In this document: piece after piece, positions 15,028-22,538 of the stretch
Layout of the letters: each line of letters starts with the position of its first letter
Position numbering within the stretch: the stretch's first letter is position 1
Assembly: GCA_903882825.1 (NCBI GenBank)
Contig: CAIRYL010000080.1
Coordinates: forward strand, 1 to 29,494
Direction: 5' to 3'
DNA: 29,494 nt
Source: an uncultured Candidatus Peregrinibacteria bacterium
GTDB lineage: Bacteria; Patescibacteriota; Gracilibacteria; CAIRYL01
Program-made: the position numbers and the translations under genes
The notes under the pieces: model-generated
What the model saw: the letters and a program-made list of their open reading frames with translations, nothing else
Told to the model about the DNA's origin: nothing
Database searches by the model: none

Positions 15028-15594
15028 ATGGATACTAAAAATCTTGCCGTTATTCGACAATCTTTTGGAAATGCTGTGTACACCAATAAAATTCAAGAAA
15101 TAGCCGCTGAATTTTCTGGAAAAAAAAGTTTTCTTATAAAAGTTTGGAATGTTTTTTTTGTAGCAGTGGTTCTTATTACACTGGTTCTTTCTCTTACGTA
15201 TAATACTTCAATATGGTCATATATTGGAGCAGGGGTATCTATTGCAGAAATTGTTTTTTTAATTATTCAATTTTCATTTAGTTTTGAAGAAAAAGAAAAA
15301 AATCATAAAAGTTTTGCCCTTAAATTTCGTGGAATAAGAGAAGATTATATTGTGCTTATTGCAGATATTTATAATGGTATTCCATTAGAGGAGGTTGTGA
15401 AACGAAGAGATTATTTACAGAAAAATTTTCAACATTTTTGTGATTTAGCCCCACAAACGGGAGTAGCGGAATATCAAGAAGCCCAAAAAAGATTGAATTC
15501 GAAAGGAATTGTTGATGGAGAAGAATTTACATTTTCTGACGAAGAAATTGATCGTTTTTTACCACCAGAATTAAGATTTTCGTCTCATGTGTAA
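15028..15594 (+). CDS. SLATT-like two-helix membrane protein (predicted pore-forming conflict effector)
   Basis: 188 residues from ATG 15028; an alternative ATG at 14992 adds 12 residues. An N-terminal amphipathic helix (3-30) precedes two membrane helices (about 36-57 and 62-84), then a long cytoplasmic helical region with the pattern YLQKNFQHFCDLAPQTGVAEYQEAQ near residues 130-155, and a tail ending in FSDEEIDRFLPPEL. This layout fits the SLATT superfamily (SMODS/SLOG-associating 2TM effectors; Burroughs and co-workers), proposed to form pores when a sensor is triggered. No SMODS, SLOG or reverse transcriptase gene is next to it. Its stop overlaps the start of the transposase frame by eight bases. 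It lies between REP palindromes and after the groEL terminator, so it looks like an insertion. Assignment is from pattern, not a search. Confidence 0.6.
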   Translation: MDTKNLAVIRQSFGNAVYTNKIQEIAAEFSGKKSFLIKVWNVFFVAVVLITLVLSLTYNTSIWSYIGAGVSIAEIVFLIIQFSFSFEEKEKNHKSFALKFRGIREDYIVLIADIYNGIPLEEVVKRRDYLQKNFQHFCDLAPQTGVAEYQEAQKRLNSKGIVDGEEFTFSDEEIDRFLPPELRFSSHV

Positions 15595-15620
15595 ATATTT
15601 TTCACAACCGGCACCCACCC

Positions 15621-15648
15621 GTAGAGACGCATTGCAATGCGTCTCTAC
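15621..15648 (+). repeat. REP palindrome inside the transposase frame (N-terminal)
   Basis: Perfect 28-base palindrome, arms GTAGAGACGCATTG and CAATGCGTCTCTAC, no loop. Identical to the copy at 15968-15995. It is translated as RRDALQCVST in the transposase frame, just before the catalytic core. Confidence 0.93.
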
Positions 15649-15784
15649 AACCGAACCACCAGAAAAATTCCAAAAAAAATACCGTATTTCCTCTGCCCGC
15701 CTAAAAAATTACGATTATGGCGAAGACGGTGCATATTTTGTGACCATTTGCACCAAAAATCGCGAACCGTTTTTTGGGGAAATT

Positions 15785-15812
15785 GTAAAGACGCAGGATC
15801 CTGAGTCTCTAC
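15785..15812 (+). repeat. Diverged REP palindrome inside the transposase gene
   Basis: 28 bases, arms GTAAAGACGCAGGA and TCCTGAGTCTCTAC, 12 of 14 pairs kept. The core differs from neighbours but is still self-complementary (CAGGATCCTG). Translated as VKTQDPESLH, between the GEIV and QMQLSEIGEI parts, where relatives have a short linker. Confidence 0.75.
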
Positions 15813-15967
15813 ATGAATCGCAAATGCAATTATCAGAAATTGGGGAAATTATTCAGGAAGAATGGCAAAAAACGGCAGAAATACGAAAAAATATCACATT
15901 GGGGGAATTTGTAATTATGCCGAATCATTTTCATGCGGTGGTGATTATTCAAAATGGTGTGGTTCCC

Positions 15968-15995
15968 GTAGAGACGCATTGCAATGCGTCTCTAC
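15968..15995 (+). repeat. REP palindrome inside the transposase gene (middle)
   Basis: Perfect 28-base palindrome identical to 15621-15648. Translated here in another frame, as VETHCNASLQ, in the variable loop after the HUH motif. No stop codon results in either frame. Confidence 0.93.
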
Positions 15996-16246
15996 AAAAC
16001 CCGATTCAACCAATAATGCAATATAAAAATCAATTTGGACCACAATCCCATAATTTATCTGCCATAATTCGTGGATTTAAAGGAGCAACAACAAAACAAA
16101 TCCATATTGCTGGATTTCCTCATTTCTCCTGGCAACCACGATTCCATGAGCATATCATTCGCAATGAAATAGAATTATCCAAAATTTCTGAATATATTTT
16201 TAATAACCCACAAAATTGGGAACAAGACGATTATTTTTAATTTTTT

Positions 16247-16275
16247 GTAGAGACGTTTTGCCAAAACGTCTCTAC
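16247..16275 (+). repeat. REP palindrome after the transposase
   Basis: Arms GTAGAGACGTTTTG (16247-16260) and CAAAACGTCTCTAC (16262-16275), one-base loop. It is seven bases after the transposase stop. Core TTTTG/CAAAA differs from the internal copies but pairs fully. Confidence 0.92.
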
Positions 16276-16283
16276 GGGTGGGG

Positions 16284-16297
16284 CAAAACGCCTCTAC
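16284..16297 (+). repeat. Orphan right half of a REP
   Basis: CAAAACGCCTCTAC matches the right arm of the copy at 16247-16275 with one change, but no left arm precedes it. It lies 24 bases before purN. Could pair with the left arm at 16247-16260 as an alternative, longer hairpin. Confidence 0.6.
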
Positions 16298-16321
16298 AAT
16301 TCGCCATTTCTCCTTCTCCCT

Positions 16322-16882
16322 ATGAAAATCGCTATTCTTGCCTCTACCTCCGGTTCGGATCTTCCTGCCGTTTTTGCATTACAACAGGAAGGAATTGATT
16401 TTTTTCTCATCACCAATAAACCACAATGTGGAGCGATAGAAAAAGCAAAAAATACAGCAGTTCCGGTGTATATTGTGGAAGCTACTGGAAAAAAACGAGA
16501 AGAATTTGATGAAGAAATTTTAAAAATTTTAGAAGCCGAAAAGGCGGATTATGTTTTTCTTATTGGATATATGCGCATTATTACTCATGTACTCACGACT
16601 CCATGGAAAGGAAAGATTTTTAATATTCACCCTTCTCTTTTGCCGGCTTTTGCAGGCGGAATGGACAAAGATGTGCACAGTGAAGTTCTAAAACGGGGCT
16701 GTAAAATTACAGGAGCAACACTCCACGAAGTAACCGATGAAGTAGATGGTGGTCCAATTGTGGACCAACAATCATGCAGAGTGGAAAAAAACGACACGCC
16801 AGAAACTCTGAAGAAAAAAGTACAAGAATTAGAACAAGAAATGTTAGTGAAATACATACGAAAGATTTCTCTACGAATTTAA
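16322..16882 (+). CDS. purN: Phosphoribosylglycinamide formyltransferase PurN
   Basis: 186 residues. Transfers a formyl group from 10-formyltetrahydrofolate to GAR in purine synthesis. The catalytic trio N101 and H103 (FNIHPSLLPAF) and D142 (EVTDEVDGGPIVDQ) is intact, and the N-terminal phosphate loop reads ILASTSGSDLPAV in place of the usual SGSGSNLQA. The RxxM-type folate-site segment is YMRIITHVL. Length is at the short end of the family. Start ATG 16322 follows the REP cluster by 24 bases. Its end overlaps the convergent aminotransferase by 12 bases. purA is also in the window; other pur genes are not. Confidence 0.9.
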   Translation: MKIAILASTSGSDLPAVFALQQEGIDFFLITNKPQCGAIEKAKNTAVPVYIVEATGKKREEFDEEILKILEAEKADYVFLIGYMRIITHVLTTPWKGKIFNIHPSLLPAFAGGMDKDVHSEVLKRGCKITGATLHEVTDEVDGGPIVDQQSCRVEKNDTPETLKKKVQELEQEMLVKYIRKISLRI

Positions 16883-18409
16883 GACTTCTTTTATAATGTT
16901 TCCTGCCTTTTCGGTATCTTCAAGGCTCAAATTTGGGAGTGAAACTCGAATCATATTTTTTCGATCTTTTCTTTTTCGATCATCCTCTGAAAAAAATAGA
17001 TTTGCAGGCATTACCACTACCCCTTTTTCTGCGATGCGTTCTAATTTTTCTTCAATAGAAAGACTGCTATTTTTCTTATTTTCAATTTTCTCAATATCAA
17101 TCATTCCATAGTACGAATTCCCTTTATGAGGGATACCAATGGTTTTATAAAACATTGATACTTTTTCATGGAGCATGTGAACGTATTCCTTTGTTTCTGG
17201 TTTTCCCAAAATAATATGGGACAATGCCATGGCAACCGATGGACCAGGAATTCCTGTAATATGTCGGAAAAGTCCTAAATTTTTCCCACCTGGCGATTTT
17301 GCTAAAAAAAACAAATTCCTCACATTTTCGTATTTTTCTGGAAACAATCCTTTTAAAATATCATGAGTAATATATTCGTTTGCCTCATCGGAAACATAAA
17401 TATCTCCAACTCTTAGTCCGGTTGCTCGTTCTATTTTTGAAAGTGAGTCTATTCGAACTGTCCTTTTTCGTGCATTTTTTATTTGAATAATACTGGCATT
17501 AGCACCATCAAAAAACGGGAAATAGACTTCATCGGTTATAATAATGGAATTATGAATTTCACAAATATCAGCAATGGTGTGTAAAAAATTTTCACTACTG
17601 GGGAACCCTGTAGGATTATTTGGATCGATAAGAATAAATGCTTTGATGTGTTTTTGAGAATTTTTTAGTTTTTGAGCCTCTTCCTCAATAATACTCCCTT
17701 CTTCAGGATCTACCGAGAGTGAAAGAACTTCAATTCCTCGTTCTTCAAAAATAGTGTTGTACGGAGAATACACAGGAGAAGTCATGGCAACAGTATCTCC
17801 TTTTTGTAAAAATCCAATTCCTTCTTCTCCTAATCCTTGAAATATTGCTCCAATCCCATGTGATGCCCCCATAATCCCGATGAGTTCGTGTGATTTTACC
17901 ATTATGCCAAGACTTTTGGAATATTCTTCTGCCATGGTGGCTTGTAAAAGGGGATGCCCTGCAGGTTGTGGGTATCTTCCTCCTGTTAAATTTGAATATT
18001 TAAAAAGTTCATAATAAATGCCAAAACGGTCAAGTCCAAGGTCTTGTACATCACAAATGTGTTCTAATTCTTCTAAAAATTCTTTCCAATCTTTTAAGAG
18101 TTCTTTTGCTTTTTGATCATGAAAATATTCAAAAGCGGTTTTTTCTACTACTCTTTCAATTTCAGACAGTTCTGATGGTTTTCTTCGAAAAAATAAATTT
18201 GAGATTCGATGATTATTAAAAGCAATATCTAAGAGATTTAAAAATGCAAAAAATTGTCGAGATCGAACATTCGGAGAAAATCCATATCCTGGTTCTCCTT
18301 GTGAAAGATCTAAAATATTTGCTTCTCCAACATTTTTTTCAGCGATAGCTCTTAATCCTCTAAAAGCCAAAAAAGGCAATGTGGTATTCACATCAAAGCA
18401 ATATTTCAT
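16871..18409 (-). CDS. Fold-type I PLP aminotransferase, aspartate 4-decarboxylase (AsdA)-like
   Basis: 512 residues, longer than an ordinary aspartate aminotransferase (about 400). PLP-site motifs: IDPNNPTG (262-268, N265 stacks on the ring region), TDEVYF (D293, Y296), and Schiff-base K325 in DSLSKIERATGLRVG, with R333 after it. The extra length is an N-terminal helical insert (about 50-150; FFAFLNLLDIAFNNHRI to LGLDRFGIYYELFKYSNLTGGRYPQPAG), placed like the insert of bifunctional aspartate transaminase/4-decarboxylase AsdA (about 530 residues). It would therefore act on aspartate, giving alanine and CO2 or oxaloacetate; the reaction is an inference. It lies 57 bases after mutS on the same strand and converges on purN. 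Confidence 0.75.
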   Translation of the reverse strand: MKYCFDVNTTLPFLAFRGLRAIAEKNVGEANILDLSQGEPGYGFSPNVRSRQFFAFLNLLDIAFNNHRISNLFFRRKPSELSEIERVVEKTAFEYFHDQKAKELLKDWKEFLEELEHICDVQDLGLDRFGIYYELFKYSNLTGGRYPQPAGHPLLQATMAEEYSKSLGIMVKSHELIGIMGASHGIGAIFQGLGEEGIGFLQKGDTVAMTSPVYSPYNTIFEERGIEVLSLSVDPEEGSIIEEEAQKLKNSQKHIKAFILIDPNNPTGFPSSENFLHTIADICEIHNSIIITDEVYFPFFDGANASIIQIKNARKRTVRIDSLSKIERATGLRVGDIYVSDEANEYITHDILKGLFPEKYENVRNLFFLAKSPGGKNLGLFRHITGIPGPSVAMALSHIILGKPETKEYVHMLHEKVSMFYKTIGIPHKGNSYYGMIDIEKIENKKNSSLSIEEKLERIAEKGVVVMPANLFFSEDDRKRKDRKNMIRVSLPNLSLEDTEKAGNIIKEVLNS

Positions 18410-18466
18410 ACAAAAATTAAAAAAACGAAATCAGAATAATAAAAAAAATAAAAAAAACAAAAATTT

Positions 18467-19654
18467 TCATGAAAAAAGTTTTTCTAGTTTTTGAGAAAGA
18501 TCTTGTAAAACATTTGAAGAAAAACCATGAAGGCATTTTTGTACATCTTTTATTGCTTGTAATGAATTTTTAAGCGCCACCATATCTCTCGGAGTCCCTC
18601 TTCCTGTAGAAATTCTTGCAATAATACGCTCTGTATCTCCAATTTTTTTTAGTAATAATCGTAATTCAGAAAGTGGGATAGGATGTTCTACAAATTCTGA
18701 AACTCCTTGAATCCGTCTTTCAATATCTTTTTCATTTTTAAACGGTGAAAGTAAGGTATTTTTTAAAAATCTTCCTCCCATAGCGGTTTCTGTTTCATCC
18801 AAAATGGAAAGCAATGATGTAGACATTTCCCCATTACTTCCTTCAAAAATTTCTAAATTTTTTAAAGTTTGCATATCTATGGGAAGTGTATCGTGATGAT
18901 TATATTTTCGAATTCCAGAAAGGTGCAACAACGAAGTTTTTTGCGTTTCTTGTAAGAATAACAGTAATAAAGCGCATGCCGAAATACTTTCTTCTTCGTT
19001 TTGAATCCCAAACGATTTTAGTGTTTGTACTCTCAAAAAATCATGGAGATATTGTGCAGCATTTTTTGGAAGAAATTGGCGGGAAATTGCGATAGGAAGT
19101 GTTTCAAACGCTTTTGAAAATTGAAGGAATTGATCTGGAGAAAACACTATTTCTGACGGATGAAATTTTTGAATATCTGCAAAAATTTCATCAAAAGTTT
19201 CTCTATATATTACAAAAATATCTCCAGTGGTTACCTCACAAATGGCAATGGAATAATGGACATCTCCAAAAAACCCAGCGAGATAATTGGATTTTTTACT
19301 TTCTAAAACAGTGTCTAAAAACGTAGTTCCAGGAGTAATAATTCGCACAATACTTCGCTCGGTAAGTCCCGGCAATGAAGGATCAGAAACTTGTTCGGCA
19401 ATAGCGACTTTTTTCCCGACTTTTATGAGTTTTGCAATATAATTTTCGGCTGAATGATGAGGGATCCCACACATCGGTTCTGGATTCTCTGCATTTTTAT
19501 TACGAGAGGTAAGAGTAATTTCCAAAATTTGAGACGCTTCTTTTGCATCTTCTCCGAACATTTCATAAAAATCTCCTAAACGAAAAAATAAAATCGCATC
19601 TTGCGCTTTTTCTTTTAGGCTCTGATATTGCCGTTGAACAGGGGTCAGTGTCAT
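18467..19654 (-). CDS. mutS: MutS lacking the ATPase half (domains I-III only)
   Basis: 395 residues versus about 850 for MutS. Domain I is complete with the mismatch wedge FYE (F29, E31; ILFFRLGDFYEMFGEDA), then CGIPHHSAENYIAKLI and IITPGTTFLD, the connector domain, and the start of the core (LPIDMQTLKNLEIFEGSNGEMSTSLLSILDETETAMGGRFLK, then RIIARISTGRGTPRDMVAL). It ends at TGA soon after, in the core. The clamp, the Walker A GPNMGGKST and the dimerisation part are absent, and no MutS-like reading is found in the 57 bases before the next gene. Mismatch repair by this protein alone is not expected. It starts three bases after purA. Either a 3'-deleted pseudogene, a DNA-binding fragment, or one half of a split gene. 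Confidence 0.85.
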   Translation of the reverse strand: MTLTPVQRQYQSLKEKAQDAILFFRLGDFYEMFGEDAKEASQILEITLTSRNKNAENPEPMCGIPHHSAENYIAKLIKVGKKVAIAEQVSDPSLPGLTERSIVRIITPGTTFLDTVLESKKSNYLAGFFGDVHYSIAICEVTTGDIFVIYRETFDEIFADIQKFHPSEIVFSPDQFLQFSKAFETLPIAISRQFLPKNAAQYLHDFLRVQTLKSFGIQNEEESISACALLLLFLQETQKTSLLHLSGIRKYNHHDTLPIDMQTLKNLEIFEGSNGEMSTSLLSILDETETAMGGRFLKNTLLSPFKNEKDIERRIQGVSEFVEHPIPLSELRLLLKKIGDTERIIARISTGRGTPRDMVALKNSLQAIKDVQKCLHGFSSNVLQDLSQKLEKLFS

Positions 19655-19657
19655 ATA

Positions 19658-20950
19658 TCAGAAATCTTTCTTTTTCACATCTCGTATTATTAAGGCTTCG
19701 CTTTCCATTCCTACTCCAATATATTTTACAGGGATACCCGTTTCTTTTTCGAGAAACTCTATAAAATTTTTTGCTTCCACTGGAAGATCTTCAAACGTAC
19801 GAATTTTTGAAATATCTTTTTTCCAACCAGAAAATTCTTGAATAACGGGTTTTACCTTGGCAAGAGTTCCAATATCTGCCGGAATACATTGTGTGTGTTC
19901 TCCTTCTAGATCATAAGCAACTACTACTCCAATATGGTCAAAATCTGCTAAAACATCTAGTTTCGTAAGATTCCAAACATTTGCACCATTTACTCTTACA
20001 AATTTTTTTAATGCCACTACATCTATCCAGCCACATCTTCTGGGGCGCCCTGTTGTGGCTCCATACTCATGCCCAATTTTTCGCAATGTTTCCCCCGTTT
20101 CGTTGAGTAACTCACTCACCAGTGGACCACTTCCCACTCGTGTTACATACGCTTTCGCGACACCAATAATTTCGGTAAATCTATTGGGTGCAATTCCGGT
20201 TCCTTGAGAAGCACCCGAAACAGTAGTATGAGAAGAAGTGACAAAAGGGTATGTTCCATGGTCAATATCGAGCATAAATCCTTGGGCACCTTCCACTAAA
20301 ATATTTTTTCCCTCTTGTTGATATTGTTCGAGCATTTCTTCTGTATCTCGCACAATATCTGAAAATTCTTCTGCTAAATCTTGGTATTCTACTATTAACG
20401 ATTCAATATCTATGGAGATGCCGTATTGTATTTTTATTTCTTCCGCATGTTCTCGAAGGCGATGTGCAAATGTTTTAAAGTCGGCTACGAGCTCTCCTGC
20501 ACGAATTCCAGATCGTGATACTTTATCGGTATACGCCGGTCCTATTCCTCGTTTTGTCGTTCCTACACATTCTTTTCCTTTTCGTTCTTCTTGAATACTG
20601 TCAATTTCTTGGTGAAAATCAAACAAAAGATGAGCTCTGGTGCTTAAAAAAATTCTATTTCGTACAGAAATACCCTTTTCTGAAAGCTCATGAATTTCAT
20701 GTAAAAGAGAAGGAAGATGGACAACACATCCATTTCCAATAATGCCAATATTTTCTGGTTCAATAAGTCCAGAAGGGAGAAGATGAAAAACATATTTTTG
20801 ACCTTGTCTATAAATAGTATGTCCCGCATTGGCACCTCCTCCAGCACGTACAATAACCGAATGACTTTTGGAAAGTGCATCCACAAGCTTTCCTTTTCCT
20901 TCGTCTCCCCACTGCGCTCCTAAAACTACGGCAATGTTTCCAGTATTCAT
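19658..20950 (-). CDS. purA: Adenylosuccinate synthetase PurA
   Basis: 430 residues from ATG 20950; a 42-residue upstream extension to 21076 overlaps fumarase and is rejected. It condenses IMP and aspartate using GTP, toward AMP. Motifs: N-terminal GAQWGDEGKGKLVD (P-loop, residues 11-24), GGGANAGHTIY, GTTKRGIGPAYTDK, TRVGSGPL and TGRPRRCGWID. Length is the family norm. The reaction consumes aspartate and (via PurB) releases fumarate, and a class I fumarase is directly upstream, so the pair may serve a shared aspartate-fumarate cycle. mutS follows after three bases. Confidence 0.96.
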   Translation of the reverse strand: MNTGNIAVVLGAQWGDEGKGKLVDALSKSHSVIVRAGGGANAGHTIYRQGQKYVFHLLPSGLIEPENIGIIGNGCVVHLPSLLHEIHELSEKGISVRNRIFLSTRAHLLFDFHQEIDSIQEERKGKECVGTTKRGIGPAYTDKVSRSGIRAGELVADFKTFAHRLREHAEEIKIQYGISIDIESLIVEYQDLAEEFSDIVRDTEEMLEQYQQEGKNILVEGAQGFMLDIDHGTYPFVTSSHTTVSGASQGTGIAPNRFTEIIGVAKAYVTRVGSGPLVSELLNETGETLRKIGHEYGATTGRPRRCGWIDVVALKKFVRVNGANVWNLTKLDVLADFDHIGVVVAYDLEGEHTQCIPADIGTLAKVKPVIQEFSGWKKDISKIRTFEDLPVEAKNFIEFLEKETGIPVKYIGVGMESEALIIRDVKKKDF

Positions 20951-21053
20951 GTGTAGAAAAAAAGAAAAATCACCGAAAGGTTGCCAAAAAAAAAGAGAAA
21001 TGTCACCTGTATTTCTTTCGTTTTTTAAAAAACCACCGAAATATATCGATTGT

Positions 21054-22538
21054 TCATTCTCCGTCTTCCCTGGCATCCATTGTTACCACACACAAAAAAT
21101 TCTGTACGCTTATATTCCACATGGCTTCTGGGATTCCGAATTCCTCTAAAAAATAAACACTTTTTACCGTCTCAATGGTTTTGGCATAAAACGCAGCCGC
21201 GCCTCCAATAGCGTGTAAATACACTGCTCCATAATGTACCAGGGCTTCTTTCGTTTTTTTTCCCATTCCGCCTTTGCCAATAACCGCCCGTACCCCTGTT
21301 TTTGCAATAAATTCCGCTTCATACGGTTCTTCCCGAATGGAAGTAGTGGGACCTGCAGAAATAATTTTCCAAGAAGAAGGATTTTTCTCATCTTCTAAAA
21401 TGGCAATAGGACCGCAGTGATATACCGCCTTTCCTGCTACGGAAAATGGTAATGTATAATTTTTTTCAACCACTGCTTCGTGAAGGGCATCTCGTCCAGT
21501 AAAAATATCGCCTTGTACCATGACGATATCTCCTTTTTTTAAATTTCGGATTTCTAATTCGCTACAGGGAAAGGAAAGAATTTTAATATTTTGAATCTGT
21601 GAAAGAATATCAGAAAATTCTTCTTTTGCTCTTTCCTCTGCTTTTTTCTTCTTTTTTTCTTCTCCTCCTTCTTGAAGAGAAAAAACGGCTTCTCCTCTTC
21701 TGAGTGCCCAACAACTATAACTAACGGTTACAAAAAAACTGGCAGGAAGTCGATGTGAAGTAGAACAATGTACTCCAAGAAGAGTTGTTTTTCCTCCAAA
21801 TCCCATGGGTCCAATGCCAAGTGCATTTGCTTTGGAAAGTATTTCCGATTCTATTTCTTGAAGATTTTTATCAGGATTTTCGTGGGAAAGGGGAAGAAGT
21901 AGGTTTTTTTTTGCAAAAGCAGAACCACTTTCTCGGTCACCTCCAATATGAACTCCAATAATTCCCGGAGCACAGCCCTTTCCTTCTGCATTTTTTATAA
22001 TTTGCAAAACTGCTTTTATAACACCTTTTTGGTCTCTTCCTGCTTTTCCAAAATCGGTTTCCATGGGAAGTGAAACTTGTGCAGAAACATTTTCACTTCC
22101 TCCTCCTTTTAAAATAAGTGAGATATGAATTTCATTTTTTTTCTCTTCGCAGTCGTAAAAATCCCAGATTATTTTCGGGAATCCTTTGCCGATATTATTA
22201 CCAGAATTTTTCCCAGAAAGGGGATCTACCGCATTGGGACGTAAAATACCTTCTTTTGTGGATTTTTGTACGGCTTTTAAAATTTCATTTTCGATATATT
22301 TCCGAGAAACCGTTTGTGGTGCCGTAATAAAAAATGTCAAAAACCCTGTATCTTGACACAGAGGAATGGATTTTTGGCTTGCGAAAAACATATTCTCTTC
22401 CATTATAGAAAGGGAAAGTTTGGCGATTCCTTCTTCACAAATTTTTGCCTGAAAAAGAGCCTTTTGAATATCTTCCGGAAGGGTAGTAGAAATTTCTTGG
22501 ATAAAGGCACAAATATTTTTGGCAGAAAATGTATTCAT
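21054..22538 (-). CDS. Class I fumarate hydratase, fused alpha/beta (FumA type)
   Basis: 494 residues. An oxygen-sensitive [4Fe-4S] enzyme that interconverts fumarate and malate. Cluster Cys are C61 (LCQDTG), C189 (KGCAPGIIG) and C276 (YSCWALRRG). The beta part (from about residue 315) carries KGDIVMVQGDIFTGRDALHE, GPTTSIREEP and GVRAVIGKGGMGKKT, as in FumA and TtdB-like subunits. The two parts are joined by a Lys/Glu-rich segment (292-308). The L(+)-tartrate dehydratase family is a close alternative, but fusion and context favour fumarase. Its ATG overlaps the tmk stop by four bases (ATGA), so the pair is translationally coupled; purA follows after 103 bases. Confidence 0.9.
   Translation of the reverse strand: MNTFSAKNICAFIQEISTTLPEDIQKALFQAKICEEGIAKLSLSIMEENMFFASQKSIPLCQDTGFLTFFITAPQTVSRKYIENEILKAVQKSTKEGILRPNAVDPLSGKNSGNNIGKGFPKIIWDFYDCEEKKNEIHISLILKGGGSENVSAQVSLPMETDFGKAGRDQKGVIKAVLQIIKNAEGKGCAPGIIGVHIGGDRESGSAFAKKNLLLPLSHENPDKNLQEIESEILSKANALGIGPMGFGGKTTLLGVHCSTSHRLPASFFVTVSYSCWALRRGEAVFSLQEGGEEKKKKKAEERAKEEFSDILSQIQNIKILSFPCSELEIRNLKKGDIVMVQGDIFTGRDALHEAVVEKNYTLPFSVAGKAVYHCGPIAILEDEKNPSSWKIISAGPTTSIREEPYEAEFIAKTGVRAVIGKGGMGKKTKEALVHYGAVYLHAIGGAAAFYAKTIETVKSVYFLEEFGIPEAMWNISVQNFLCVVTMDAREDGE

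Larger units (their letters stand above)
15587..16240 (+). mobile_element. REP-associated tyrosine transposase (RAYT, IS200-like Y1 family)
   Basis: 217 residues. Core starts near residue 33 (RISSARLKNYDYGEDGAYFVTICTKNRE) and has the metal-binding HUH motif in VIMPNHFHAVVII (H114, H116), a middle IIRGFKGATTK, and the catalytic tyrosine Y203 in EYIFNNP. All key residues are present, so it may be active on single-stranded palindromes. Three palindromic repeats lie in frame: residues 12-21, 67-75 and 127-137. They fall before the core or in loops, leaving the catalytic parts whole. ATG 15587 overlaps the SLATT stop (ATGTGTAA); no in-frame ATG exists between it and the core. Base use is richer in G+C than neighbours, as for acquired DNA. 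Unlike a true insertion sequence, RAYTs are usually single-copy with many REPs. Confidence 0.9.

Noticed and set aside
14913..16297. CRISPR-like array of repeats
   Set aside because: The repeats are palindromic, at uneven distances, three are within a gene, and no spacers or cas genes occur.
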